Positions 23,465-36,797 of a stretch of 64,000 bases of DNA are shown here, one piece after another. Position 1 is the first letter of the stretch. Every line of letters begins with the position of its first letter. The notes beneath the pieces were generated by a model. That model had not been told where the DNA came from, made no database searches, and saw nothing but the letters and a program-made list of their open reading frames with translations. The stretch is taken from assembly GCF_018812025.1 (NCBI RefSeq), contig NC_063045.1:56013457-56077456 (forward strand), in the 5' to 3' direction. The translations under genes were made by a program, and so were the position numbers. Source of the DNA: Megalobrama amblycephala (lineage: Eukaryota; Chordata; Actinopteri; Cypriniformes; Xenocyprididae).

Positions 23465-24515
23465 TTTCTATATGTAAATGACGTGACAGGTCATTTTTTT
23501 TGTCCAAAGGCCTTAATAATAATAAAAAACAAAGATATGACATCCAAAGTATGTAAGGTAATAAAACTAGATCTCTTTTATTGAATCAAAAAGGTTTTAA
23601 TTATATTTTCCTACATATAATATTTTAAAGATAGATTTAAAGATTTAAAGATTAAAGATTTAAAGCAAGATTTAAAGATTTAAAGACGATTTAAAGAAAG
23701 GTATTTGAAAGATTTTGAAGTGCCAAAAGGTCATTCGGTTTAACTGTCCAAAGGCCAATACAGCCATTTCATTTGTGATTAAAATATCTTAAAATGTAAT
23801 ATTTTTTATTCTGGCATGATTTTATAACATCATATATTAAACATGCCTGATGCCTGATGAAGATCATATGATCGAAACATTGCCAATAAAGAACTTTTTC
23901 ACGGTTTTGCAAGTTGATAGTGTGCGGGATTTTCTTTCTTTTTTTCGTATTTTGACTACACCAGTCTTTTTTCCTACGCACCTATCCATGACCTACAGGT
24001 GTGCGATGCTAATTGATCATAACATCATATATTAACATAGTGCAAAATGGTTTTAAAATTATGTGTAGAAGTCATTGCTTTGTTATGAGAAAAAATGTCC
24101 GGAAAAATGAATTTCATTGATGTCATTTGGAGTAACCAATATAAAGGAACCATTTAGGATCAAATCGTGTGGTCAATATCATGTGACAGGATGTGACATC
24201 ATTCAGACATCTGCAAAGGACCACATGGTTGTGAAGCAAAGTAACTAACTCTCTCTTAACTATTTGAAAAAATCATGCAATCATGCAAACAACAGGTCAT
24301 TCGGTATAACCGCTATAAAACCGCTATAGAACATGGAAAATATTGTAATATTTTAAAAACTTGTAATAAATATAAAATGTTTGAATGCTCTTTTGCAATC
24401 AAGCTAACTAGCTAGCTAGCTAGATATCATCCTGTTAGGAATACTGTCATTCGGTACAACCAAAAGTGTCATTCGGTAAAACTGAAATTTTGGTTAAACC
24501 GAATGACTTTTTTGG
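23465..24515. repeat. Cluster of GTCATTCGGT motifs with short tandem repeats
   Basis: GTCATTCGGT followed by T/A-rich AAC occurs near 23731, 24297, 24447 and 24467, and inverted (ACCGAATGAC) near 24497. A GATTTAAA-type tandem tract lies at 23628-23700. The segment 23847-23910 (CCTGATGAAGATC, GATCGAAACATTG, AATAAAG) resembles the 3' tail found on some retroelements. The class is undetermined. Confidence 0.45.
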
Positions 24516-26210
24516 TGACAAATTTTGTCCATCTTGTAAAAAATGACAAAAGCAGTGTTAATTGATTATAAAAACCACATAATCTCATTGTTAACTCTGA
24601 ATAAACCTCAAAATCAATTATATCTACATTATGTTCTTTTTAAACTTTCAAAAACCATATTTGATAATGACCCATCTACTCATACTTGGTATTACTCATA
24701 TCTCTAGCTAAAAGCATTAGCAAGTTAGCTTAAATAGTTAAAGCCGGAATAAAAATGAACCCTTTTCTAAATGCATGTTATAGATCCATATCTGCCTCCA
24801 CTTTTGAGTGCCACGCCCACATCTCAAACATCCAATCAACAACCAGTGCATAGAACCAAGTCCTTCCCTACATTTTTTGGTTTTTCAATAATCCGTTACA
24901 CTCGGATGTCCGTCACAATAGGGAAGAAAAGATCTGTTGCTACTCACGCAAGGCTGCGGACAATAAGTAGAACCTCTGTGTTCGAAATCTTTCAGCTGAC
25001 TTCTAAATAAATGTTGCCCATGAAGACAAGATACGTTGAGTTTCAAGGGTTGCGATGAGCATTATAATGTGTACAACTCAAACATCTCCGCTCAGTGACA
25101 ATACAGTATCCCATAATCAGTCTTTGTATTTTTGTTGTTCAATTCTCTTGCAGGCATCATGCCGTTTTGGCAGCAATGATTAATTGTTTTCTACAACGTC
25201 CGTTGTGCTAATTTCTCGGTGGTCGTACATCTTGAGAGCCAAAGTGTCAAATCTGAGTGAGTTTTATGCACTGAAAGCATACAGACATATGGAAATTTTG
25301 ACAAAACTCACATCTGGAATGTTACGTTGAGTAATTCGCTCACTGTCACAAAAAGTGCATCCAAATAGGGAGGATAACCACATACCAAAACAGGCAGTGA
25401 CATTAACCTAGACTCGAAGCCAACTGCTAAAGACAAAGATTGATGGAACATTTTGAAGCTATTAAAATCTTTGCGGTTTCACTCGTTGATGACAAAAAGC
25501 AGAAGGAAGAACCCACTTGGGCAAAAAATGTGGTTCCTTAAAACAAATGCAAGACTAAAAGCCTTCATCATAGTCTCATACGATACCCCATACCCACAAT
25601 CCATGAAAAGGGAAGGTGCTAATTATGGCAGAGGCACCGATATATCTCTAAATCTAGTAAGGAAGGGTGTAGAGCAAAGACAGACTTATTTGTTAACATG
25701 ACATGGCTGCAATTAGGTCGGAAAAATGAGCTCGGCACGGCCCAGTTTTCAATAGATTTAATATATGCGACCATTACGTCCCATTAAACTAAAATTAGCC
25801 ATTTTATGCAGCCTGTACGCAGCTGATCTTGACTAATGACTGTTCATTGACTAATAAAATCAGAATGCTCTTATTTTAAGATCAGCCTACGCAGTGACGT
25901 CATTACAACTGGTTATAATCAAAACAGAATTTACGTCGCAGATTCTATATCTTTTATAGGTGCTTTCAGGAAATGAAAACTTAATTGACATAAAGCTATA
26001 GGAGACATGATCGTAAAGCTACAACATCTTGCTTTAGGCATATACTTGATCATACAGACATGGTAGAGTCACAGCTAGAGTATGTCAGTTTAAGTTTAGC
26101 ATAATTGTGATAAAATCTGCTGTATTGCATCTTTAAAATTGATACAATGCACAACTTAAATGTGTTGGTAATAAAAAACAATGCCTAACTGTACACACCT
26201 AAAACGCATC
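24516..26210. other. Gene-free stretch
   Basis: No exon recognised. The longest open frames (79 and 82 codons near 24771 and 25453) show no domain or splice context and are taken as chance. Confidence 0.4.
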
Positions 26211-27120
26211 TTAAAGGGGACCTATTATGCTCCTTTTTACAAGATGTAAATATAAGTCTCTGGTGTCCCCAGAATGTGTCTGTGAAGATTCAGCTCAAAA
26301 TACCCCACAGATCATTTATTATACCATGTTGGAAATACCCATTTTTGAGTGGAAGGAAAAACATGCTGTTTTCTTGCATGTATCTTTAAATGCAAATGAG
26401 CTGCTGTTCCCCACCCCCCTTTCCAGAAGACTCATGCCTTTGATTATCATCTCATTGCAGTTCTTCTTCCTCATGAAAGTTATTTGCATGCATTTTAAAG
26501 CCATATCAGTTTAAACTTCTGATATATGGTTTTATGAGCATACACGTCCAAAGCACGCACACAGAAAGCTGGCTCTCAGACAGCGCGTCGCATGAGTATT
26601 TAACCGATTTCTCTTACGCGTCTTATTGCACTTAAACTGTCAAATACACACAAGGCTTTGTCAAAAACACAAAGATTATAAACACAGTCGGTTATGTCTG
26701 TGAACGTAAACAGCAGGGAATGAAATTGCATGTATTCCGACAAACAACAAAAGAAAAGCAGAAAATCATTCATTGCTCTTGACTGAATAACTTTAGTAGT
26801 TTTAATAAGATTTTCTTACTTGAATGCTGCTGTTAAATGCTCTGGCGAGGAGATAAACATGGCGGAGGTCACAGCTCACTCAGGGGAGGAGCTAAGCTAA
26901 TAGGGCAGATTCTGTCACAGGTTGTGGGCGGAGCAATGTGACGTCACATTGCATAGAAACTGCAAACGGCTTATTCTGAGACACTGCTTATGATTTATGC
27001 GGATTAAAATAAAGGAGTGGGTGGATTTTTATCATTATAGGGTAGTTGTGTACAAAAAAACTGCCAACACACATTTATGTTAAAACCATGTAAAAGTGAA
27101 TTTTGCATAATAGGTCCTTT
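26211..27120. mobile_element. TTAA-type element, GGGGACCTATTATGC end
   Basis: The left end TTAAAGGGGACCTATTATGC and right end GCATAATAGGTCCTTT are inverted copies; the right TTAA has decayed to CCAA. Subterminal words (TTTACAAGATGTAA, GGTGTCCCCAGAATGT, CAAAATACCCCACAGAT) are shared with the elements at 28743 and 50504. No intact ORF. Confidence 0.7.
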
Positions 27121-28742
27121 CCAACTTTCTAATCTGATATTAGTGAAACTTTGGACCTGATTGTCTTCATCTCCCTATTGTGACCTCTCACCCGTGCTCT
27201 ATGCATGTAACTCCAAGAGGCTATTAACCTTTAACCCCACACAGTGGTGAAAGCTCTCAGTCCCAGCGTGCAACGGCTGGTGAGTGCCCATTGTATATAA
27301 ATACAAACCCTCTGTTTCCCCGTTTATCCCAGCGGAGGCCATAGTCATATCCCTTCCTCTCCATTTGCTGACCTTACATTCCAGTGGGCTAAACTTGTGC
27401 CACAAGCAGAAAGATGACTCAAACAAACTTCACTGCTATGTTTTGCTTATAATGATGTCTTTGCAACCAGATCGGAAAAATGGCAATATACGTTTCCCAT
27501 CTGCCACAAATGTAAACACAGTATTTACTGCAATTCATCTGAAACTTGTTGTAAACCTTTTTTGGGTATTCCTGTAGCTAAAAATAATAGAGCATGGTAT
27601 TTGCAACACTAATATTGAAGGTTAAATTCCCAGGGAATGCATGAACTTCTTAGGATTAAAAAAAAAACAAAAAAAAAAAACATCTGGCAAATACATAAAT
27701 GTAAATGATGAAACAGATGAAAAAATGCAATGTGCACTGCAGTATCTATCAAATAGCAACTATGCAGAATACAATAGCACAGCAATGCACTAAAACCACT
27801 CATAAAAATCTAAATATTAATCTTAAATCTGACACAAATATAAACATGTAACAGAATCTATTCCAGTTAATCTGAAACTAGGTACTAACTTGCACATTGG
27901 CCAAGCACCAAATGCGAGTAAAAATTGCTGTTGGTGAGTATGTGTAATGGTGTCAATCGCCAGTTGGCCGTTAAAATTTTTTATGAATTCTAGCATTGCA
28001 ATGTTGTGAGAACATGAACTGTCTCAGACAGCAGGTGAATACTGAATTGATCTCTCTTTCATGTCTTCTTGTGCTTTTACAGACAAATTCATACAAAATT
28101 GTCACAAAAAAAAAAAACCTGTCTTGTCGAGTATCCTAGTAAACATAGTTGGTTATGTCTTAAGTGAACATAAACATTTGAGAAAGAAATGCATGTATAT
28201 CAGTATACTGGAGCCGTGCAGCTCTTAAAGTGACAGCAGCCTAATTAACCTGCTTTTTCTTTTTTTGTTAATGTTAATCAAACAACAAAAGACAAAGAAA
28301 AAATCACTCACTGTTCTCGACTGAATAACTTTTGTAACTTTAATAAGGATTAATCTATGTTTAATTTATAAGGTGAAGACTATGCAGTGTTATTTTACAT
28401 TTAATCACTTTATTCAATTTCTGTACCTGAAAACTACTGTTAGATCTACCGAAAACCCGAAAAGTGTTGTTTATTTCATTTGTATATTTGTTCTATTATA
28501 CTTATTTGTGCTATTGCTTGTAATTTGATTATTCGTTCTTATTTTATTAATGACTGTTTACTTGTCTTTAATTTATATTAGTTAGGCTATCAGTTTTAGC
28601 TGTGATATCAAAATTGGTATAGAGAATTGTGAATTTTCACTAGTTTTCACAAATTTTGGTGTCATTACTGCTTGTTTTAGCAAAAACTAAACAAAACAGT
28701 TTCATGGCAGGTAAAAAAAATATTTAGGAATGGTAAATTTTC
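27121..28742. other. Gene-free stretch
   Basis: Noncoding, AT-rich, with A runs near 27660 and 28107. Nothing recognised. Confidence 0.4.
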
Positions 28743-29543
28743 TTAAAGGTGCCCTAGAACATTCTTTCACAAGATGTAATATAAGTCTAAGGTGTCCCCT
28801 GAATGTATCTGTGAAGTTTCAGCTCAAAATACCCCAAAGATTTTTTTTATTAATTTTTTTAACAGCCTATTTTGGGGCATCATTAACTATGCGCCGATTC
28901 AGGCTACGGCCCCTTTAAATCGCGCGCTCCCTGCCCCCCGAGCTCTCGACTATAATACAGTGCATTTACAAAGTTCACAGAGCTAATTTAACCCTCGAAT
29001 GGATCTTTACAAGATGTTTGTCATGCAATTATACAGACTGCAAGTGTTTAAAAAATGAAAAAAGCGACGGCTCTTGTCTCCGTGAATACAGTAAGAAACG
29101 ATGGTAACTTTAACCACATTTAACAGTACATTAGCAAAATGCTAACGAAACATTTAGAAAGACAATTTACAAATATCACTAAAAATATCATGATATCATG
29201 GATCATGTCAGTTATTATCGCTCCATCTGCCATTTTTCGCGGTTGTCCTTGCTTGCTTACCTAGTATGATGATTCAGCTGTGCAGATCCAGACGTTAATA
29301 CTGGCTGCCCTTGTGTAATGCCTTGAACATGAGCTGGCATATGCAAATATTGGGGGCGTACATATTAATGATGATATGTTGAGATTCGCCTGTTTTTCGG
29401 AGGTCTTTTAAACAAATGAGATTTACACAAGTAGGAGGAAACAATGGAGTTTGAGTCTCACTGTATGTCATTTCCATGTACTGAACTCTTGTTATTCAAC
29501 TATGCCAAGGTAAATTCAATTTTTGATTCTAGGGCACCCTTAA
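28743..29543. mobile_element. TTAA-flanked element, AGGTGCCCTAGAA ends
   Basis: TTAA at 28743-28746 and 29540-29543 flanks AGGTGCCCTAGAA and TTCTAGGGCACCC. It shares the subterminal GGTGTCCCCTGAATGT and CAAAATACCCC words with other family members here. The right TTAA is also the left TTAA of the next element. Confidence 0.8.
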
Positions 29544-30301
29544 AGGATTTGTTCACCCCAAATGAAAATTACTCCAAGATTTACTCACCCTCAAGCCATC
29601 CTAGGTGTATATGACTTTGAACACAATCAGAGTTATATTAATACATATCCTGACACGTCCAAGCTTTATAATGGCAGTGAACGGGGTTTGAAGCTCAAGA
29701 AAGCACATCCATCCATCATAAACATACTCCACAAGGCTCTGGGGGGTTAATAAAGGCCTTCAGAAGTGAAGCGATGTGTTTGTGTAAGGAAAACATTATA
29801 AAGTAAAATATCTAGCTTCCACCAGACCGCCTTATGTATTCAACTTACGTAGAAAATGTAACACCTCTTGCAGTTCAAAACGCTTACTCTACGCCCTCCG
29901 AAAAAAGCAGAAAACGGACTTACGGAAAAAGCGTAACTGACGCCACATTTTTCGTAAGTTGAATACGTGAGGTGGCCTGGCAGAAGCTAGATATTTTACT
30001 TTATGAAGTGATAAATATGGATATTTTTCTTACACATATGAATCGCTTTGCTTCAAAAGGCCTTTATTAACCCCCCCGGAGACGCTTGGAGTATGTTTAT
30101 GATAAATGAATGCGCTTTTTTGAGGTTCAAACTCGTTGGTCTCATTTAATGCCATTATTAAGCTTGGATGCATCAGGATATTTATTAATATAACTCTGAT
30201 TGTGTTCATCAGAAAGAAGAAAGTCATATACACCTAGGATGGCTTGAGATTGAGTAAATCTTGGGGTAATTTTCATTTTAAAGTGAGCTATAATCCTTTA
30301 A
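29540..30301. mobile_element. TTAA-flanked foldback element
   Basis: The left arm TTAAAGGATTTGTTCACCCC, with ATGAAAATTACTCCAAGATT and CCATCCTAGGTGTATATGAC, returns inverted in the right arm ending TAATCCTTTAA. Arms of over 300 bp surround a unique centre at about 29860-29960. TTAA at both ends. No coding capacity in either arm. Confidence 0.8.
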
Positions 30302-32118
30302 ATCACCAGCCATTGGCAGGTGTGGCAAAAAGTAGTTTTAGACCCTGCGTGTAGGCTTTAATAATTAATGACAGGCAAAAAAAAAAAAAGGTATCTGACT
30401 TGCGAAATATTCACAGCTAGGAGTTGGTCAATATTTATGAGCCTGTTAGCGTAAAAGTCAGTGTCTGTGCAATGACCACCCACCCCTCGCATACAGGAAG
30501 TGAAAACCGGATTGGAATTATGTGGACTGTAGCAGTTGTTCGGGACGCCTTGGTGCTGGGGGAGGATGGGGCCGTGGGGCCCCACAAGCTCTGTTCCGAG
30601 GGCTCTTTGTGTGTGTATTCAACTCTTCCATTGGGCCTTCAGACCTGCAGTGAACAAGGAAAGACTAAACCAGTCACAAAGCTTCGCACAGGACTTTTGG
30701 AATAAGAGACTGAATCACTACAATTAGATTAAGATTTGGATGATCTCATCCAATCATGGCGGAGAGAGATCGAACGGGATAAAAAACCGAAGTATGTCCC
30801 CGTCGCCTTGTCTCGTTTTTGTCTGTCAGCGATCAGCGGACTAATGTGATGAGACAAGCATATAACGCAAAGACATTCTATCTCCCATTATAACTCCCGC
30901 CGTTTCACTCCTACTCATCCAGTCACGCCATATATCAGTCCAAAAGGAAATCCCTCTTTTGTTCCTCAAGGAAACCGAGAGAAGGGGTGAGGCGGAAGGA
31001 TGTGTCACAGCATTTCAAACAGCTGGAGAGTGCCTGCCGAAGCTGCTGTGTGATAAACACCGCCGGCCACTTGTTGAGTCAGATCTCCTGAAGAAAGCCA
31101 CAGATCAAGTGGGTTCCTCACGATGTCGTAAAGGAACAAATGCTCTCCAGAAAGACTCTAGAGTGGATTTAGGCCACTAAACAGAACCAGATAGACTGGT
31201 CTAATGGAAGTGTAGGATCTGACTTTGATTTCTGTTTGAACCAGAGGCTAATGATTAAGAGGACCGAGGAGTCCTGGTGTGCTGGATGCTGTTTGGGCTG
31301 ACTAATGGATGGGAGGGGAAGGGTTCAGACTAATTGCCACCATGTTGAGCTCCCTGGGGAATCAATGGGTCAGTCGAACAATGGACAAGAGGTCTGACCA
31401 CCAGCACACTTCAGGCTTGATTTGATTTATCCTCACATTAGATTTTGCCCTCTGAGACCAGTAAAAAAAAGTCCATGTGGACAATAATCACTAACTGGAA
31501 CCATATTACACCACAATTAAGAGTCATATAAAATATGACTGCATCATTACCTTTAAAGAATGTCATAAAGGATGTCATTCTCAAGCATGACATCCTTAAA
31601 GGATGTATGCTGTATGCTGATGTAAATATAAAAATAACCATCATAATATGACTTTTTATTTACAAAATTAATTAAAAAAAATAATTAATAGCCTGATTTA
31701 AATACTAAACAAAATATTATTTAAAAAACAATATGTGATATAAATAGTTATAATATAAAATATAACCAATATATATATATATATTGGTTATATTTTATAT
31801 TATAAATATTTTATATAAAATATATATAACATAATAGTATTCTACAGAAAATTACCTATTAAGTGGATATTAAGTAAATATTAAATATTCAAATATTTGT
31901 GAGAGACAATGATTGTTACTTAAAATATACTGACAACCACCATAATTAAAACAGAATATGGCTTTGTATTTACAAAATTAAAAAAATAAATCAAAGCCTT
32001 ATTAAATGAAATATTACAATATTAATATTGCTGACTTATATATAAAAAATATTTTTCTATGCCTTCGCTATGCTTTCTTATATGGCTCCTACTAGCTTGT
32101 ATACGGTTTATTGTATAC

Positions 32119-32157
<39 letters not shown>

Positions 32158-33578
32158 TTACAAACTTTTCTGTTACATTTGATTAATCGATTTATATATA
32201 GTTTATATAGTATAAATATATATAGTATGTTATAAAAATACCTAGACATGTTGTATTGTTAAATTTAATCTATTTTTTTTACTGTATATATGATAAGTTA
32301 ACTAACTTACTATAGTAGTTTTACATTTTATTCCCATTAAAATGACATTTTTTACATTTATCAGGGTAATTTTTTACAGCATAACTCAAGATTAACTATC
32401 CTCTGTAGGACATGTGGACAACAGAGGTGTTATCTGGGGCGTTTGACTTCACTGTGCCATCAGTTTGCTTCTGTTTTGGTCAGCCTAGTGTGGAAAGGAA
32501 ATGAGGTACTATTAGGGCACATACTCTCACCGTAAAAAAACAGCCACTCTGTCAAAAAAAGCCTCTTCTCAGCACACCAAATAGACCATTAAATGCTGTG
32601 GCGACTGCACTAACCACAGTCAAAGCAAACAATGTTGTTTAGGACACCGCAACCCACAGGTTGTAAAAGTCCCCTGTGAAATGTGTTGACCGAAACGAGG
32701 TGAAGTTTACACCCCAGGAGTGCACATCAAGACTGTGTGATAGCATCACAGCTAATGGCCTTCTGAGTGACCTCACACTGTCTGTTTGACTGCAAATGAG
32801 CCGAACACTGCAAAATCGCTGAAAATAAGACATTTAAAAGGGCTTTGCTTAAAATAAATCTACAAAAAAATATTAGTTATATTCACAAAGCATTCACTGA
32901 AAACAAGTCTTAATGTTCAGTTGTGCTTTACAGCACCGAGAATCATTCTGTTCAGGCACAATACAATTTAAATAATATAACATTTTTTCACATTTAAAAA
33001 TAATATTTTTTACTGTATAGGGTAAATGAACCAACTCACTAAAATTAGAAAATATGCATATATTTCAATAAAAAGGCAGTACAACAAATCATTATATCAT
33101 TATATTATTATCATAATATATAAATACTTTTCAATTTAAACCATCTAACATTTTTTACATTTTTACTTTACTTTTTACATTTTAATGATAATGAGATATT
33201 TTGCATTACAATAATGAGAAATGGGGGCAAATGTGCTTAATTGTCATGAAAATAATGTCACATTATGTCAAAACAATGTCAACATCTTAATAGTCCTAAA
33301 TACGATTCAGTCTCTTCATGCTAGATATATGACTTAACAAGAACTGTACATGTATGTCTTGTTAAATACAATTCAGTATTTCACCATAAATTAAATATAT
33401 ATATATATTTTATATCATTTTTTTTGTAAATTAGTAAACTTAGTACATTTAAAATCAACATGCATTAAAGGCAGTACAACAAATACTATCATAATAAATA
33501 TTTTTAAATGTTATTTTTGCATTACAATAATGAGAAATGGGGGTATGTCTTAAAAAATGTTTTTGAATGTCTTGAAAA

Positions 33579-33616
<38 letters not shown>

Positions 33617-33702
33617 TAAAAATAGATTGAGTCTCTTGCTATGCTAAATATATGATTAACAAGTGCATGGATTTCCACCAAAAATTTAAAATATATATAT
33701 TT

Positions 33703-33773
<71 letters not shown>

Positions 33774-33889
33774 ACTGTATATGGTGAACTAACCAAATCA
33801 ATAAAACATTAATACAGACATTTCTATCAGAATGTCAAATTATTGAAAATATCTCTTGAAATGGCCAAATAACTGTGCATGATCAATTA
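30302..33889. other. Gene-free stretch; balanced-composition block, then AT-rich DNA
   Basis: 30480-31430 has balanced composition with several CG dinucleotides and little repeat structure, so it is a candidate for conserved noncoding DNA. From 31440 to 33880 the sequence is AT-rich, with a perfect AT palindrome (31749-31804) and TA and A runs. No exon was recognised. Confidence 0.4.
31749..31804. repeat. Perfect AT palindrome
   Basis: TATAATATAAAATATAACCA is mirrored exactly by TGGTTATATTTTATATTATA around a (TA)n centre. This gives a 56-bp sequence able to form a hairpin or cruciform. Confidence 0.85.
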
Positions 33890-34313
33890 CACTAAAAAAA
33901 TTAAGCCATTTTTAAAGTTTCAACTGTATAGTAAAATTCCTTTAAATTTAATTAAATAATACTTTTAAATTAGTAAAAAAACAAAACAAAAACAAAAAAA
34001 CTAGAGCTTAATAAAACATTTTGTATAAATCTTAACAGAACAAGGGTATGGACCATTTAGTTTATGTGATTTCATATTCATAAAAAAATGGAAATATGTT
34101 TAAATTTATGAATACGAAATGGTCCACACCTTTTTCCATTAAAATTTATACAAAATGTCTTATTAAGCTCTAGGTTTTTATTTTTTATTGTTACTAATTT
34201 AAAATTCTGTGTAAGGATTATTCAATTCAATATGATGGAATTTTACTATACAATTGAAATTCGTAAATTCTAAAAAAAAAAAAGGCTTACATTTTTCTTT
34301 TTTCTTTTGAGTG
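33890..34313. mobile_element. Foldback MITE, probably Tc1/mariner-mobilised
   Basis: The arms are inverted throughout: AGTAAAATTCC near 33931 against GGAATTTTACTAT near 34238, and TATGGACCATTT near 34049 against AAATGGTCCACA near 34120. The ends CACTAAAAA and TTTTGAGTG are each flanked by TA, the target of Tc1/mariner transposases. No ORF. Confidence 0.65.
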
Positions 34314-34479
34314 TATAATGACACCTATATGGCCAGGTTTGGTCCACGCAAACACATCCTACGCACTCGACTCCAAATGAATTTATGTGCAGGAAGCAGC
34401 ATGAACTCCAGATGATGTGCTACACGCCACATTATCAATAACTCACTCTGAACCCCGTCTCACTGTTTCCTACTGAATG

Positions 34480-35560
34480 GTTTACATTTTTCTCAGATGA
34501 CCAGGGCTGAAAGCTCACGGCTGAGGTAATTAGAGCAGACCAGCTGTATTGTGCTGAGAAGCGCTACAGCAGCTGTCCCCGAGCGATGGACACTCATTGC
34601 TGCTGCCCTTTCCTCTCTCACTTCATCATCTGTCAAAATTCAATATTCCAACAGGCTTTATTGGCATGACAAACAATAGTTTACATGGCCAAAGCATTAA
34701 TAAACATTACATGCCCACAATGTACACAATAAAGTGCCTCTCTCGCTCTGTTTGGGCTGCACGTGCAGGCGGGCCGGGGGTCTGGCACCATTCGGCTCAG
34801 GGCCAGCAGGCTGCACTCCGGCCAGTGAATAAATGTGCGCATTGCTCATTCAAGCCTGACAGCAAGGGGTCTGGAACCCGCCGAGCCAGCCGGCTGAAAG
34901 GAAGGTGTGAGAGAGAATGTTAATGGCTCTTAATTAAGGATGGCTCTGATAAGGAGGTCGGGGGTGCTCAGAGGTTTGATTACCGGCCCTGGAGAGATGT
35001 TTGCACCTGAGGAGCATTTCATTGATTGGCCTGGCAGGGGGGACTCACTAGTTTGCCATTCATTTACTAACATGATGTGTATCAAATCAGATGCTAATGG
35101 GAGTGTGTGTGCGTGTCCGTGGGAGAAGTAAGCAATGAGAGGGGGTGGGCGATTATTTACTCTAAACGTTTGAGTGGGGAAACGGGCACAAACAATCACA
35201 CATTAAACAAAAAAAGCCCCTAGGCCATAATGCCGTTATATGTTTACAGAGATCTGCCGCTGAAAATTCAAATTAAAAGTCCCACACAGAGTCAGTCTGA
35301 CACCACGCAACACTAGAAGTGGATAAAACCGAAGTAAGTAATCGAAAAGCCTTTTAAAAGTTTACATTAAGCTTCTTTCTCCGTTGTGTGCGATACGATC
35401 CCCCAGTTGACTGCTAATGTTGACACACAGTCTTAAACCAGTCTGGAGGAAATGGACCGCAAAGCTGTGTTTGCACAGCAGATAATGCAGCTCCTAATTT
35501 AGAAAAATCCCTAAAAAAGGGTTATAAGGGCAAAACACGTCTCGACAGGAGAGGAGGCAT
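34480..35560. other. Candidate conserved noncoding block
   Basis: About 1 kb of balanced composition inside AT-rich flanks, with homeodomain-like words (CTTAATTAAG near 34929, TAATGG) and little repeat structure. A frame of 108 codons (34597-34923) has no recognisable domain. Regulatory function is inference from composition only. Confidence 0.35.
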
Positions 35561-35947
35561 TTAGGAAAATCTAATCAGACCAAGAGAACTGAAAAAAAAA
35601 ATGTTGGAATCAATCATTTTTTAAAGTTGTTAAAAATATTTTATTTTATAGCATGGTAATATTTCATCTCATAATATAATAAAATGGCTTTGTTTTCCTT
35701 TTTAAAAAAAAAAAAAAAAAAAAGTATATATACACTGTCAAAATGTTGTTTTAACTTAAAAAAGTAAGTTACCTGGTTGCCTTAAAATTTTGAGTTCATT
35801 GAAATTAAACAATTGAGTTCATCGATTCATTGTATTAACAACAGAAACTCAAAATATTATGTTATGTGTGTGTGTGAATATATATATATAATTATATAAT
35901 ATAATATATATATAATTTAATATATAATATAATATATATATAATTTA

Positions 35948-36004
<57 letters not shown>

Positions 36005-36241
36005 TATAATTTATTAGTTAATTAATATTAATTTATTGAAATATTTATAATACTTTAGAATTTGAAAAGTTACCTATATTTATTTTCATTTTGAGGTAAA
36101 ATTGAGGTGATATAAAAAAATCAATTTCAAGAGAAAAAAAATCAACATGAAAATAAATAAATGATTAAGTAATTAAATAAATAAAATAAAATTTTGTCTC
36201 ATAATATTATAAAATGGCTTTATTGTCAATTTTTTAAAAAT

Positions 36242-36277
<36 letters not shown>

Positions 36278-36537
36278 GAGAGTAATGTATTAATTTAAAT
36301 TAATTTATTTAAATATATTTTTTATTTTGCAAAGATACCTATATTTATATTTATTTTCATTCTGAGGCAAAATTGATAATAAATGTTTAGGGGCCTATAA
36401 TATATAATAGATGCAAGTTATCAAAACAAATAAAAAAATTTGCAACTGGAAAAAAAATTCACATCAATATGAAAATAAATAAGTAAATAAGGATAATAAA
36501 AAACTACACAAAGTAGAAAGTTAAAAATATATATATA

Positions 36538-36601
<64 letters not shown>

Positions 36602-36604
36602 CAT

Positions 36605-36652
<48 letters not shown>

Positions 36653-36797
36653 AATTTAAAAAAAGTGTCCTAAAGTTGAATGGAAACTGAACTTTAATAG
36701 CCAAAGAGGTTATTAACAGTGGCGGACAGCAGTGTGAGTAAAATAGATGCATTTAAGTTCAAAGTCTTGACGCACTTGATGTGACAGTCGTAGACAT
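35561..36797. repeat. Low-complexity AT tract with several TA microsatellites
   Basis: Repeated (TA)n runs (35950-35996, 36243-36275, 36541-36596, 36615-36647) and an A run at 35702-35723 dominate. Segments around 35640-36060 and 36190-36370 share words such as CATAATAT-ATAAAATGGCTTT, suggesting a local duplication. Confidence 0.7.

Noticed and set aside
23847..23910. Retroelement 3' tail
   Set aside because: Only a short motif match (CCTGATGAAG, CGAAACATTG, AATAAA); no reverse transcriptase or target duplication nearby, so it is not called as an element.
34597..34923. 108-codon plus-strand ORF
   Set aside because: No domain, no splice context and unremarkable codon pattern; more likely noncoding DNA of balanced composition.
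36504..36752. ORF of alternating Tyr-Ile
   Set aside because: Translation of (TA)n microsatellite, not a protein.
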